From positions 1-6,930 of the forward strand of contig JAGREF010000195.1 in the NCBI GenBank assembly GCA_020446665.1: 6,930 nt of DNA, written 5' to 3'. The position numbers and the translations under genes were made by a program. The number at the start of each line of letters is the position of its first letter. Position 1 is the stretch's first letter. Below, in pieces: positions 1 to 6,524 of this stretch. The DNA is from Sphingomonadaceae bacterium. Lineage in GTDB: Bacteria > Pseudomonadota > Alphaproteobacteria > Sphingomonadales > Sphingomonadaceae. Under the pieces are notes generated by a model, which made no database searches, was not told the origin of the DNA, and saw only the letters and a program-made list of their open reading frames with translations.

Positions 1-64
1 GGCTCTAATCCCAGCTGGTGGAAAGAATGGGGTCACGTCAGTTCGAACCCAGCAGGGCTCACCA
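1..64 (+). tRNA. tRNA-like 3' end, cut by window start and probably degenerate
   Basis: Bases 42-48 read TTCGAAC, a canonical T-loop. They are followed by CCAGC (49-53) as the 3' T-stem strand, AGGGCTC (54-60) as the 3' acceptor strand, a discriminator A (61) and an encoded CCA (62-64). This spacing is exactly that of a bacterial tRNA and resembles what I remember of alphaproteobacterial tRNA-Lys. The 5' T-stem strand should be GCTGG, but GTCAG (37-41) is present, leaving two mismatches and a wobble. Upstream, CTCTAAT (3-9) between GG and CCCAG resembles an anticodon loop, either with anticodon CTA or a Lys CTCTTAA loop missing one T. The stretch from there to the T-arm is about 22 bases, too long for tRNA-Lys. 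A decayed tRNA or a 3'-end att-site copy fits better than an intact gene. A tmRNA end is unlikely because the acceptor strand would need a 5' GAGC rather than GGGG. Confidence 0.4.
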
Positions 65-79
65 TCTATCCCACGCATT

Positions 80-116
80 GCGAAAATTGACCTGTGCGAA
101 TGCCGTCGGGCAGCAC
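80..116 (-). terminator. weak possible terminator after the sulfotransferase gene
   Basis: Immediately beyond the minus-strand stop codon (117-119), GTGC (94-97) pairs with GCAC (113-116) and TGCC (101-104) with GGCA (109-112), around a GTCG loop. A three-base bulge sits on one side. In the minus direction a short T run (complement of 83-86) follows only after about seven more bases. The stem is plausible, but the T tract is short and displaced, so this may be only a stabilising 3' hairpin. Confidence 0.28.
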
Positions 117-2141
117 CTATCCGGCGTCGCCGACCGGGTCATAGCCCAGTGAGGCAATCCACGGAGCCAGCCTTGGCAAGGCAGGCTCCAGATGCTTGTG
201 ATACCGTTTCCAGCGGCCTGATGCGCGGCGGTAGATCGGCTCGACCACTTGCGAATAGCTGGCCGTGGTAATCAGATCGCGGGAGCGTGCAGTGCTTGTA
301 TGGTCCAGCACATTATCGTGCCATTCCAGCCCCAGCCATTCCAGCAATGGCCGCACTTGCTCCGACACGTCTTCGACCAGCTCCTCGTATTTCAGCGCAT
401 AGATATTTTCAGGAAACAATCCGCGCGAGGCCTGCCAATGCGTGAAGCACAGGTCGTAGAATTCTGCTGCATCCTCCAGACGCAGGAAATTGGCCATGGC
501 CGGGTTGAGCCGGAAATTGCTCATCAGGCAGCTCAGCACGACATCGCAGGGATGACGCAGCGCCAGAATGATGCGGGCGTTCGGGAATAGCCGTCGGATC
601 AGCGGCAGCCGATACAGGAATAACGGCGATTTATCGACCAGTAGCTGCCCCGAGGCGACGGGCTGGAGTGCGTCAACTTCGGCAAAATAGGCTGCTCGTG
701 CCGCCATGATCGTCGCGCTGTCCATGCATGGCAGTGCAGCGATGCCGCCAAACTGCTCCTCCACATGGTTCAATGGCGGTTGCTCTTCCATCACAACTGT
801 ATCTGGATGGCCCATCAGGATGGTATCCAGCAGCGTGGTGCCTGAACGGGGGAAGCCAACCAGGAACACCGGATCCGGCCGCGGATCTGAAATCTCCGCT
901 GCTTGCCAGCTATCCAGCCATGACGGTTCGAGCAAGGCGATTTCCTCACTCAGCTTGCGGCGCAATTCCGAGGCGCGGGCCAGCGGTTCGGTGGGCGTTT
1001 CAGCCAGCATCGCGTTGACATGGGTGAATGCCGCATAGGCGTCATCGCTCTGGCCCAGCCGGTCCAGCAGGGTGGCACGCATATGGGCGGTGCGTACCAG
1101 CTCGATATCGTCCGGGATCGCGTCAAGCTTGGCCAGAGCTTCCTCAAAGCGTTTCTGGCGGCGCAATTCCAGTGCTTCGATGAAGGCCAGCGACGCATCA
1201 TCCACACCGTGCCCGCGCGCTTCAGCAATCAAGGGCGCAAACAAGTCTTCTCGGTTGGTGTGCTCAAACTGGATCGCGAGGCCCAGATAGCCGTCAATTT
1301 CAAGAGGATCGAGGGCAAGCGCCCGGCGATAGGCGGTTTCGGCTGCCTTGGTGTCGCGCAGCACACTATATTCCGCGCCCAGTTTGATCTGCAGGTCTGC
1401 CGAATCCGGATCGCGCGATACGGCCCGTTGCAAAACCTCCATCGCTTCTTCCTGCAAGCCTTGCTGCTTGTAATGGAAATAGAGCTGGTTGAGCGCCTGC
1501 GTGTCGTCTGGAAAGTCCTGTGCAATGCCTTCAAACATGGCAATGGCATCCGCCTCGCGTTCGTCAGAGAGCAGGGCGGCGCCCAGATTCAGCCGCGCAG
1601 GGGCTGCGCCAGGATCCAGTGCTACGGCGCGTTGCAAGGCCTCGACCGCGCCTGCAAAATCACCCGCTCCGGACCGCGCATTGCCAAGATTGTTCCAACA
1701 TTCAAAATCGTTCGGCGCACGGGCGATGATCATTTCATAGGCTGGGATTGCCTCGTCAAAGCGTTCCAGCTGCTGTGCCAGGAAGGCACGATAGCGGGCG
1801 ACCCGCAGGGACTGGTCAGCCGCGGCCAGCTCGGCGCTGGCAATATCAAGGGCAGCCTGCTGCCGCCCGGCCTCATTGAGAGTGGCAATCAGGTTGCAGG
1901 CGATAGTGATGTCCTGCGGACGCTTTTCATGTGCCTGTGCGAGATAGTCTACAGCCGCATCCAGATCGCCCATTCGCGCGCAGACCATGCCGCAAAAGGC
2001 CAGGAAAGGGAGTGGATCTGCAGGGCGGTTGGCGAGTGCTTCTGCTGCCTGCTGCCGCGCTTCGGCCAGCTTGCCTCTCTGTGCGAGCTGCACGCAGCGG
2101 TTGAGAATGGTCGCTGGATCCGGGTGGGCTGAGGCAGTCAT
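117..2141 (-). CDS. TPR-repeat sulfotransferase, complete, 674 aa
   Basis: This is a cytoplasmic-looking fusion of N-terminal tetratricopeptide repeats (about residues 10-390) and a C-terminal PAPS-dependent sulfotransferase domain (about 425-660). One clear TPR unit runs from about 149 to 178 (W149, N-LGNA, G160, A165, ALDP). The 5'-phosphosulfate motif is FPRSGTTLL (430-438). The 3'-phosphate motif starts at R529 (RHPCD) with serine S537 eight residues on. E453, 21 residues after R432, sits where I recall the catalytic base of tyrosylprotein sulfotransferases. A conserved late GRWK motif is present. By family, it should transfer sulfate from PAPS to a hydroxyl or tyrosine acceptor, with the TPRs probably binding a protein; the acceptor is unknown. 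The ATG at 2139-2141 is bounded by an in-frame TGA six codons upstream. No strong Shine-Dalgarno is visible (only GCGAG), so translation may be weak. No signal peptide or membrane segment is seen. It follows the receptor gene by 108 bp, with a terminator between. Confidence 0.9.
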   Translation of the reverse strand: MTASAHPDPATILNRCVQLAQRGKLAEARQQAAEALANRPADPLPFLAFCGMVCARMGDLDAAVDYLAQAHEKRPQDITIACNLIATLNEAGRQQAALDIASAELAAADQSLRVARYRAFLAQQLERFDEAIPAYEMIIARAPNDFECWNNLGNARSGAGDFAGAVEALQRAVALDPGAAPARLNLGAALLSDEREADAIAMFEGIAQDFPDDTQALNQLYFHYKQQGLQEEAMEVLQRAVSRDPDSADLQIKLGAEYSVLRDTKAAETAYRRALALDPLEIDGYLGLAIQFEHTNREDLFAPLIAEARGHGVDDASLAFIEALELRRQKRFEEALAKLDAIPDDIELVRTAHMRATLLDRLGQSDDAYAAFTHVNAMLAETPTEPLARASELRRKLSEEIALLEPSWLDSWQAAEISDPRPDPVFLVGFPRSGTTLLDTILMGHPDTVVMEEQPPLNHVEEQFGGIAALPCMDSATIMAARAAYFAEVDALQPVASGQLLVDKSPLFLYRLPLIRRLFPNARIILALRHPCDVVLSCLMSNFRLNPAMANFLRLEDAAEFYDLCFTHWQASRGLFPENIYALKYEELVEDVSEQVRPLLEWLGLEWHDNVLDHTSTARSRDLITTASYSQVVEPIYRRASGRWKRYHKHLEPALPRLAPWIASLGYDPVGDAG

Positions 2142-2192
2142 GCGTTGCTCGCAAGGTCATCGGGCAGGATCGGCAACGAAATGCTCGTCGCC

Positions 2193-2228
2193 AAAAGAAA
2201 ACGGAGAGCCCCGGTTGGGGGCTCTCCG
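2193..2228 (-). terminator. strong rho-independent terminator downstream of the TonB receptor
   Basis: CGGAGAGCCCC (2202-2212) and GGGGCTCTCCG (2218-2228) form a perfect 11-bp GC-rich stem around a five-base loop. Read on the minus strand, the stem is followed directly by TTTTCTTTT (complement of 2193-2201). It starts 22 bases beyond the receptor stop codon and should end most receptor transcripts before the sulfotransferase gene. The plus-strand side has only a mixed AT stretch after the stem, so it acts in the minus direction. Confidence 0.9.
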
Positions 2229-2249
2229 CTATTCTTTACGCTTCGGCTG

Positions 2250-5200
2250 TTAAAAGTCGAGCGTGACGCCGGTGAAAATGTAACGCCCAAGAGCGTCCCA
2301 CGTCGCCGGGTAGGTGTTGCCGTTACACGGGCCGGTCGGGCACAGGTTCGGCGTACCGCCACCACCGGAGGTAACCAGCGGCGGTTCCTTATCGAACAGA
2401 TTGTTCACACCAAGGCGGAACTGGAAGCGGTCCATGACGTCGAAGGTGGCCACCGCGTCAATGTAATTGACCGAACCGATCCTTGCACCCGGGCCGTTCT
2501 GGTTGCCTGCGCTCAGCGCTGCATCCGAAGACAGGGTTTCCGCCGTCACCTTGCCAATGTGACGCCACTGAAGCGACAGTCCAATACCCGAATCCATGTT
2601 CAGGCTTGCGCGCATCTTGTGCCGCCATTTGGGCAGCGGAGCACCGGCATCGGTACCACCGCCGACACTGCAGGTCGGGCCATAGAAGCCAGCGCAGTCA
2701 TAGGTCACGGCGCTGCCATCAGCATTGACCAGGCCATTGCGGACTTCATACTTGTTCAGGTAAGTGCCGGTGAACGAGACAGCAACCCGACCAAGACCGG
2801 TCGAACGGCTATAGTTCATCGTGCCCTCAAACCCGGCCGTCTTCACACTGCCGATATTGTTGGGAAGATCCTGGGTGAAGCCACCCGGGGTCAGCCACAG
2901 CGAACCGGCTGCGTCGCGATTGACGAGAGCGCAGGAGTCCGGAACGAAGGTCGCCGAAGCATTGTCAACGCAGTTCTGGAGGATCGCATCAGGACCGAAC
3001 GAGCGGATCGCGTTGTCGATCTTGATATTGTAGTAATCCAGCGTTGCGGTGAAGCCAGGCAGGAAGTTCGGATCAAGCACAAAACCTGCGGTCCAGGTCG
3101 ATGCCTTTTCCGGCTGCAGGTTCGGATTGCCGCCGAGCAGGCCGTTATACTGGCCAGCCGGGTTCGGCGTGACACCCTGACCGACAGACAGACCCTGAGC
3201 GAGACAGCCATAGTCGGTTGCCGAGATCGTGAAGCCCGAGCACGGATCGTTCGAACCTGAAAGGCCGACCGCCTGCGTCTGGAACAGTTCCGAGATGTTC
3301 GGGGCACGAACAGCGCGGTTGTACATGACGCGGAAACGGATGTCCTCAACCGGAGCCAGTTCGGCACCGATCTTGTAGGTGTTGGTCCCGAAGCTGCCAC
3401 CTGCACTGGTGTCGTAATCCGAACGGCGATAGCCGGCATTGATAGCAAACAGGTCGACAAAACCATCCTGCACGACCGGGATCGAGGCTTCTGCGAAGAA
3501 TTCGAGAACCTTGATGCTGCCCGACAGAGGCAGCGTCGCACCGCCCTGGCCGGTAAGGTCACCGGTGGCAAATGCCTGGTCAACCCGCAGTTCGAGCTGC
3601 GACTTGCGCCATTCAGTGCCGACGTTGACGATCACACCATCGCTGGCCCACGGGAACGTCAGACCATACTGGCCAAGGTCACCCGTGAAGGAGAGGTTGG
3701 CCACCTGTTCGATGGTTTCACCGCTCTGGAAGCCGGTTGCGTTGAGATAGGCAAGTGCATCCTGGCTGGCACCACCTTCACCTGCGAACACGTCATAGGG
3801 GACGCAGTTCGGATCGGCGCCAGTGATGACCGAACGACAGACGATCTGGCCATTGGTTGCGCTGCCGGGACGGTTATCAACCACGGCATCGAGTGCATTG
3901 TTCAGGCGGGCAACCGAGAATTCGTTCTCATAGACCTGCGAGAAGTCAACACGGCCATACTGATAGTAGGCGTTGTAGGACCATGCCGGATCAATGTCAC
4001 CGTCTGCCCCGATCACACCGCGATAGGTGGTGTGGCCGAGCTGGGCACGACGCGGACCGCCTTCGATGTTACGACGCAGCAGCAGGAAATAACCCTGGTT
4101 GTAAGTACCGCCCTGGCCATCGGCGAAGGCAATCGGGGCAGCGCCCGGATTGGGGTTATAGGCTGCACCAACTGCAAGCGGGAAGGTGCCGAGGAAACCG
4201 TTGATCAGGTTTTCCGGGCTACAGACAACGGCGAGCTGGTCTGCACCGAGCAGCGGGTTGTCACAGTTGACAGTCAGCGTGTTACCGAAGTCACCCGACG
4301 GTGCGATCTGTGCGGTCGTCTGGTCGTCCATGAACATGAATTCCATGTACGGACGGAAAGACGAACTCACTTCATAATTGACGAAAGCACCGGCAGTGAA
4401 GCGTTCGTCATTACGCTGGTAGAAGTTGAACGGAGCGAAGTTGAAAACGCCCAGGCCGTTCACGAAACCGCGGTTCGGGGCAAAGGTGTAGAAGGTCGAC
4501 GTACCGGTCGTGACCGAGCTGTCGAACACCAGTGCATTGCCGTTCGGCGTGGTTGCGGAACCACCGCAGCGGTTTGCACCACTGCCGACATTCTGGATAA
4601 CGCAGGCGCTGTAGTCGCGCTGAGCCTGAGTAACCGGCCTGATCTTGCGATACCCGCCATACATCATGAAGTGGCCGCGATCATCGTTGAATTTCGATCC
4701 GAATGCGATCGTGGTGTCGAAGCTTCCGCCATCGGTGCTGCTGCCAGTCGGATAGGGGAAACCGCGCGCATCAAGCAGCGGCCGGATAAAGCTGTTATTG
4801 TTGTTGTGCTGGTAGAAGCCATAATTGGCGTCAACCTTGAAGCCTTCGAAGTCGTCATCCATGATGAAGTTGACAACACCGGCCACAGCGTCAGCACCAT
4901 AAACCGACGAAGCACCGCCGGTCAGCACTTCCACGCGCTTCAGCAAGGCAGCGGGGATGATGTTGATGTCTGCGGCAGAACCGCTGCCGGGCTGCGGGTC
5001 ACCGGGGACGATGCGGCGGCCGTTGATCAGCGCCAGCGTGCGACTGGTGCCGAGCCCGCGAAGGTCAACCGTTGCCGTACCGCTAGCGCCATTGGCGAGC
5101 GAAGAGGCCTGGCTGGCGGCGACAGACGGCAGCGAGTTGAGGATGTCTTCAACCCGGGTCGTGCCTTCCAGCTTGATGTCTTCGCTGCCGACCACGGTAA

Positions 5201-5372
5201 CCGGCGAAGGTGATTGAAGATCAGGCCGCGCAATGCGCGAACCGGTCACGATAATCGGTGCGTTATCTGCTTCTGCACCATCGGCGGCTTGCGCCAGCGC
5301 AGGGGTTGCGACCAAGGCAAGCCCCAGCGCGGCAGGCGCAGCGCTCACTTTGAGTAAAACTTTGTTTCTCAT
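2250..5372 (-). CDS. TonB-dependent outer-membrane receptor, complete, 1040 aa
   Basis: This is an outer-membrane active transporter driven by TonB-ExbBD. Residues 1-29 form a Sec signal peptide (basic start MRNK, Ala/Leu core, ALAQA cleavage site). A TonB box-like segment, APIIVTGSRI, lies at 38-47. The plug domain spans about 50-175, with typical motifs VDLRGLG (102-108), INGRR (116-120), RVEVLTGG (146-153), YGADAVAGVVNF (158-169). The rest is a large beta-barrel of alternating aromatic and polar strands with long loops, ending in aromatic VTLDF as expected for BAM recognition. Fourteen cysteines form seven close pairs, all in the barrel (C257/C269 first, C1011/C1016 last), suggesting loop disulfides. 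At 1040 residues it is longer than classical siderophore receptors (about 700) and matches the large receptors abundant in sphingomonads and Caulobacter. The substrate cannot be read from sequence; glycan, peptide, aromatic or metal chelate are all possible. AGGGA lies six bases before the ATG. The reading frame is intact, and a strong terminator follows. Confidence 0.95.
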   Translation of the reverse strand: MRNKVLLKVSAAPAALGLALVATPALAQAADGAEADNAPIIVTGSRIARPDLQSPSPVTVVGSEDIKLEGTTRVEDILNSLPSVAASQASSLANGASGTATVDLRGLGTSRTLALINGRRIVPGDPQPGSGSAADINIIPAALLKRVEVLTGGASSVYGADAVAGVVNFIMDDDFEGFKVDANYGFYQHNNNNSFIRPLLDARGFPYPTGSSTDGGSFDTTIAFGSKFNDDRGHFMMYGGYRKIRPVTQAQRDYSACVIQNVGSGANRCGGSATTPNGNALVFDSSVTTGTSTFYTFAPNRGFVNGLGVFNFAPFNFYQRNDERFTAGAFVNYEVSSSFRPYMEFMFMDDQTTAQIAPSGDFGNTLTVNCDNPLLGADQLAVVCSPENLINGFLGTFPLAVGAAYNPNPGAAPIAFADGQGGTYNQGYFLLLRRNIEGGPRRAQLGHTTYRGVIGADGDIDPAWSYNAYYQYGRVDFSQVYENEFSVARLNNALDAVVDNRPGSATNGQIVCRSVITGADPNCVPYDVFAGEGGASQDALAYLNATGFQSGETIEQVANLSFTGDLGQYGLTFPWASDGVIVNVGTEWRKSQLELRVDQAFATGDLTGQGGATLPLSGSIKVLEFFAEASIPVVQDGFVDLFAINAGYRRSDYDTSAGGSFGTNTYKIGAELAPVEDIRFRVMYNRAVRAPNISELFQTQAVGLSGSNDPCSGFTISATDYGCLAQGLSVGQGVTPNPAGQYNGLLGGNPNLQPEKASTWTAGFVLDPNFLPGFTATLDYYNIKIDNAIRSFGPDAILQNCVDNASATFVPDSCALVNRDAAGSLWLTPGGFTQDLPNNIGSVKTAGFEGTMNYSRSTGLGRVAVSFTGTYLNKYEVRNGLVNADGSAVTYDCAGFYGPTCSVGGGTDAGAPLPKWRHKMRASLNMDSGIGLSLQWRHIGKVTAETLSSDAALSAGNQNGPGARIGSVNYIDAVATFDVMDRFQFRLGVNNLFDKEPPLVTSGGGGTPNLCPTGPCNGNTYPATWDALGRYIFTGVTLDF

Positions 5373-5383
5373 GTTCTTTCCCT
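5373..5383 (-). promoter_or_regulatory. ribosome binding site of the TonB receptor gene
   Basis: On the minus strand AGGGAAAGAAC precedes the ATG at 5370-5372. The purine-rich AGGGA core is six bases from the start codon, which supports this start, as does the signal peptide that begins exactly here. Confidence 0.6.
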
Positions 5384-5409
5384 AAATTAAGGCCCTCCCC
5401 TGAAAGGCC

Positions 5410-5426
5410 AATTCCCATGAATTCCC
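5410..5426. repeat. AATTCCC direct repeat spaced one helical turn
   Basis: AATTCCC occurs at 5410-5416 and again at 5420-5426. The start-to-start distance of 10 bp puts both copies on the same face of the helix. The repeat lies in the 5' leader of the receptor gene, about 40-55 bp before its ATG, and could be a binding site for a tandem-binding regulator. At seven bases it may also be chance. Confidence 0.4.
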
Positions 5427-5433
5427 AAAGGTA

Positions 5434-5451
5434 ATGGCCCTCCACGGCCAT
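5434..5451. repeat. ATGGCC / GGCCAT inverted repeat
   Basis: ATGGCC (5434-5439) and GGCCAT (5446-5451) form a perfect six-base inverted repeat around a six-base spacer. It lies in the probable leader of the receptor gene. It could be a small operator or an mRNA hairpin; no T run follows, so it is not a terminator. Confidence 0.4.
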
Positions 5452-5467
5452 CACATCCGGAATGTTC

Positions 5468-5499
5468 CAGTTGCAACCAACTGCCCTTGGTTGCAATTG
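5468..5499. promoter_or_regulatory. strong palindrome, candidate operator for the receptor gene
   Basis: TTGCAACCAA (5471-5480) and TTGGTTGCAA (5487-5496) are perfect 10-bp inverted repeats around CTGCCC. Outside one mismatch, CA (5468-5469) and TG (5498-5499) extend the symmetry. The left arm contains the 8-bp palindrome GTTGCAAC, and CAGTTG/CAACTG (5468-5483) makes a second overlapping dyad. It lies about 100 bp upstream of the receptor ATG, just downstream of the TATA-like element read leftward. Its size suits a dimeric helix-turn-helix repressor such as LacI or GntR families; the regulator is not in this window. An mRNA hairpin is the alternative. Confidence 0.5.
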
Positions 5500-5519
5500 C
5501 CTGCCTTGCCTGACAACCA

Positions 5520-5525
5520 TTTATA
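5520..5525 (-). promoter_or_regulatory. possible -10 element for the receptor gene
   Basis: The minus strand reads TATAAA here (TTTATA on plus), the best -10-like hexamer in the intergenic region. No good -35 lies 16-18 bp upstream; TTGTCA is present but only 10 bp away. If used, the start would fall around 5510 and the large palindrome would lie just downstream of it. An activator-dependent or alternative-sigma promoter is equally possible. Confidence 0.25.
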
Positions 5526-5624
5526 GCTTCGAGTGTGACAAGTTGGATACAAAGTCCCTGCCGGTCACGCAATCCACGTCACGAAAATTCGCGAGAAAAT
5601 CTCATCCACTCCGGCGCAAAAGCC

Positions 5625-5637
5625 TGCCGTTACGGCA
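5625..5637. promoter_or_regulatory. TGCCGT-T-ACGGCA dyad, candidate regulator site
   Basis: TGCCGT (5625-5630) and ACGGCA (5632-5637) form a perfect six-base dyad about a single central T. It has the T-N11-A form of LysR-type sites, but many families bind similar dyads. It lies 124 bp upstream of the hydratase start, a suitable distance for an activator. Confidence 0.35.
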
Positions 5638-5653
5638 TGGGCGGTTTGCCGGC

Positions 5654-5666
5654 TCTGCGTAGCAGA
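5654..5666. promoter_or_regulatory. TCTGC-GTA-GCAGA dyad, candidate regulator site
   Basis: TCTGC (5654-5658) and GCAGA (5662-5666) form a five-base dyad around GTA, also 13 bp long with T and A ends. Its centre is 29 bp, nearly three helical turns, from the centre of the preceding dyad. Confidence 0.3.
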
Positions 5667-5700
5667 ACTGTGCCAGCGAAAGCGAAATCTTCGGTTGATC

Positions 5701-5720
5701 TGTGCCCTGCAGGCTGCACA
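5701..5720. promoter_or_regulatory. TGTGC...GCACA inverted repeat around CCTGCAGG
   Basis: TGTGC (5701-5705) and GCACA (5716-5720) flank the 8-bp palindrome CCTGCAGG (5706-5713). The site is 40-60 bp upstream of the hydratase ATG, where an operator overlapping the promoter or a leader hairpin could sit. The arms are not placed evenly around the inner palindrome, so this may be two overlapping signals or chance. Confidence 0.33.
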
Positions 5721-5745
5721 AATGCGCGCAAGCGAAGTACAAATA

Positions 5746-5754
5746 GGGAAGAGG
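5746..5754 (+). promoter_or_regulatory. ribosome binding site fixing the hydratase start
   Basis: GGGAAGAGG ends six bases before the ATG at 5761. This spacing, and the fact that family similarity begins right after that ATG, favour it over an in-frame upstream TTG at 5695, which would add 22 residues without family character. Confidence 0.65.
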
Positions 5755-5760
5755 TTCATC

Positions 5761-6522
5761 ATGGCAGATGCTGTGCTGGTGCAAGAGGATAACGGCGTCC
5801 TCATTATCACGATCAATCGGCCGGAGGCCAAGAATGCGGTCAACCGCGATGTGGCGGAGGGCATTGCTGCGGCGCTGGACCGGCTCGATGGCGAGGATGC
5901 GCTGCGCGTCGGGATTTTGACCGGTGCGGGTGGCACCTTCTGTTCGGGCATGGATCTGAAAGGGTTCCTGCGTGGTGAAAGCCCGATGGTGAAGGGGCGC
6001 GGCTTTGGCGGGCTGGTGGAAGCGCCGCCGAAAAAGCCGCTTATCGCAGCCGTTGATGGCTATGCGCTGGCGGGCGGGCTGGAACTGATGATCGCCTGCG
6101 ATCTGGTGGTGGCCAACAGCGCCGCGAAATTCGGGATTCCGGAGGTAAAGCGGGGCCTGGCCGCGGCGGCGGGCGGGCTGATGGCGCTGCCTGATCTGGT
6201 GCCGCACAAGGTGGCGATGGAACTGGCGCTGACCGGTGAATTTATCGACGCGGCCCGCGCCCATGCAATCGGGCTGGTCAATCGCATCAGCGATGGTCCG
6301 GCTCTGGATGGCGCGCTGGAACTGGCGCGCACGATCAGCGCCAATGGTCCGCTGGCAGTGCGTGTGTCCAAACAGGTGATGGACGAATCGCGCAGCTGGC
6401 CGCGGGAAGAGCGCTGGAAGCGTCAGGGCGCGCTGGTGCAGTTGGTCTTTGTCAGCGAAGATGCGCAGGAGGGGCCGCGCGCCTTTGCAGAAAAGCGCGC
6501 GCCCAACTGGAAGGGAAAATAA
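5761..6522 (+). CDS. crotonase-family enoyl-CoA hydratase/isomerase, complete, 253 aa
   Basis: This is a cytosolic crotonase-fold enzyme, expected to act on an acyl-CoA thioester, most simply adding water to a 2-enoyl-CoA in beta-oxidation. The N-terminus has the typical NRPEAKNA motif (19-26). The first oxyanion-hole region is FCSGMDLKG (60-68), and the second is AGGLEL (104-109). Glutamates E108 and E128 are 20 residues apart and align with the paired catalytic glutamates of rat enoyl-CoA hydratase (E144, E164). The usual PGAGG after the second glutamate is replaced by AAAAGG (134-139), then a LALTGE segment and a C-terminal [10 protein letters not shown] tail. Having both glutamates argues for a hydratase rather than a pure isomerase or thioesterase, but the substrate is open; dehydratases like CaiD belong to the same superfamily. 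Length is normal (about 250-265). The next gene starts two bases after the stop, so the two are almost surely cotranscribed. Confidence 0.92.
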   Translation: MADAVLVQEDNGVLIITINRPEAKNAVNRDVAEGIAAALDRLDGEDALRVGILTGAGGTFCSGMDLKGFLRGESPMVKGRGFGGLVEAPPKKPLIAAVDGYALAGGLELMIACDLVVANSAAKFGIPEVKRGLAAAAGGLMALPDLVPHKVAMELALTGEFIDAARAHAIGLVNRISDGPALDGALELARTISANGPLAVRVSKQVMDESRSWPREERWKRQGALVQLVFVSEDAQEGPRAFAEKRAPNWKGK

Positions 6523-6524
6523 GC

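Larger units (their letters stand above)
5373..5760. promoter_or_regulatory. divergent control region, no gene
   Basis: This 388-bp stretch separates the leftward receptor gene from the rightward hydratase gene, so it must hold the promoters for both unless one gene is read from outside the window. I see no convincing coding sequence in it. It is more AT-rich than the flanking genes and unusually rich in short dyads and repeats, described separately: a direct repeat at 5410-5426, inverted repeats at 5434-5451, 5468-5499, 5625-5637, 5654-5666 and 5701-5720, and a TATA-like element at 5520-5525. No full -35/-10 pair matching the sigma-70 consensus was found on either strand. Confidence 0.75.

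Noticed and set aside
3..9. CTA anticodon suggesting an amber-decoding tRNA
   Set aside because: The loop is equally a Lys-type CTCTTAA loop with one T missing, the left half is outside the window, and the T-stem does not pair, so a UAG-reading tRNA cannot be supported.
1..64. Acceptor piece of a two-piece alphaproteobacterial tmRNA
   Set aside because: The 3' acceptor strand AGGGCTC would require a 5' strand starting GAGC, not the GGGG typical of tmRNA, and no matching 5' half follows the CCA in this window.
1020..2132. Plus-strand open frame (about 370 codons) opposite the TPR region
   Set aside because: It mirrors the repeat-containing TPR coding sequence, with no ribosome binding site or domain signal.
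2145..3260. Plus-strand open frame (about 371 codons) opposite the receptor 3' end
   Set aside because: It reads back through the strong terminator and the receptor barrel; its composition is Arg/Val-rich without family motifs, as expected for an antisense shadow.
4032..5213. Long plus-strand open frame (about 393 codons) inside the receptor gene
   Set aside because: It is antisense to a gene with clear signal peptide, plug and barrel features. Its product has no recognisable domain, and GC-rich codon bias readily gives such mirror frames.
5485..5516. Sigma-54 promoter (GG-N10-GC) around the TTGCA motifs
   Set aside because: TTGCA is present, but no GG dinucleotide sits 10 bases from the required GC on either strand in the register tested.
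5695..5760. Upstream TTG start for the hydratase (22 extra residues)
   Set aside because: The extension has no family similarity, overlaps the candidate operator, and the ATG at 5761 has the better ribosome binding site.
5602..6264. Minus-strand open frame overlapping the hydratase start
   Set aside because: It overlaps a gene whose catalytic residues are all visible, and its own product resembles no family I know.
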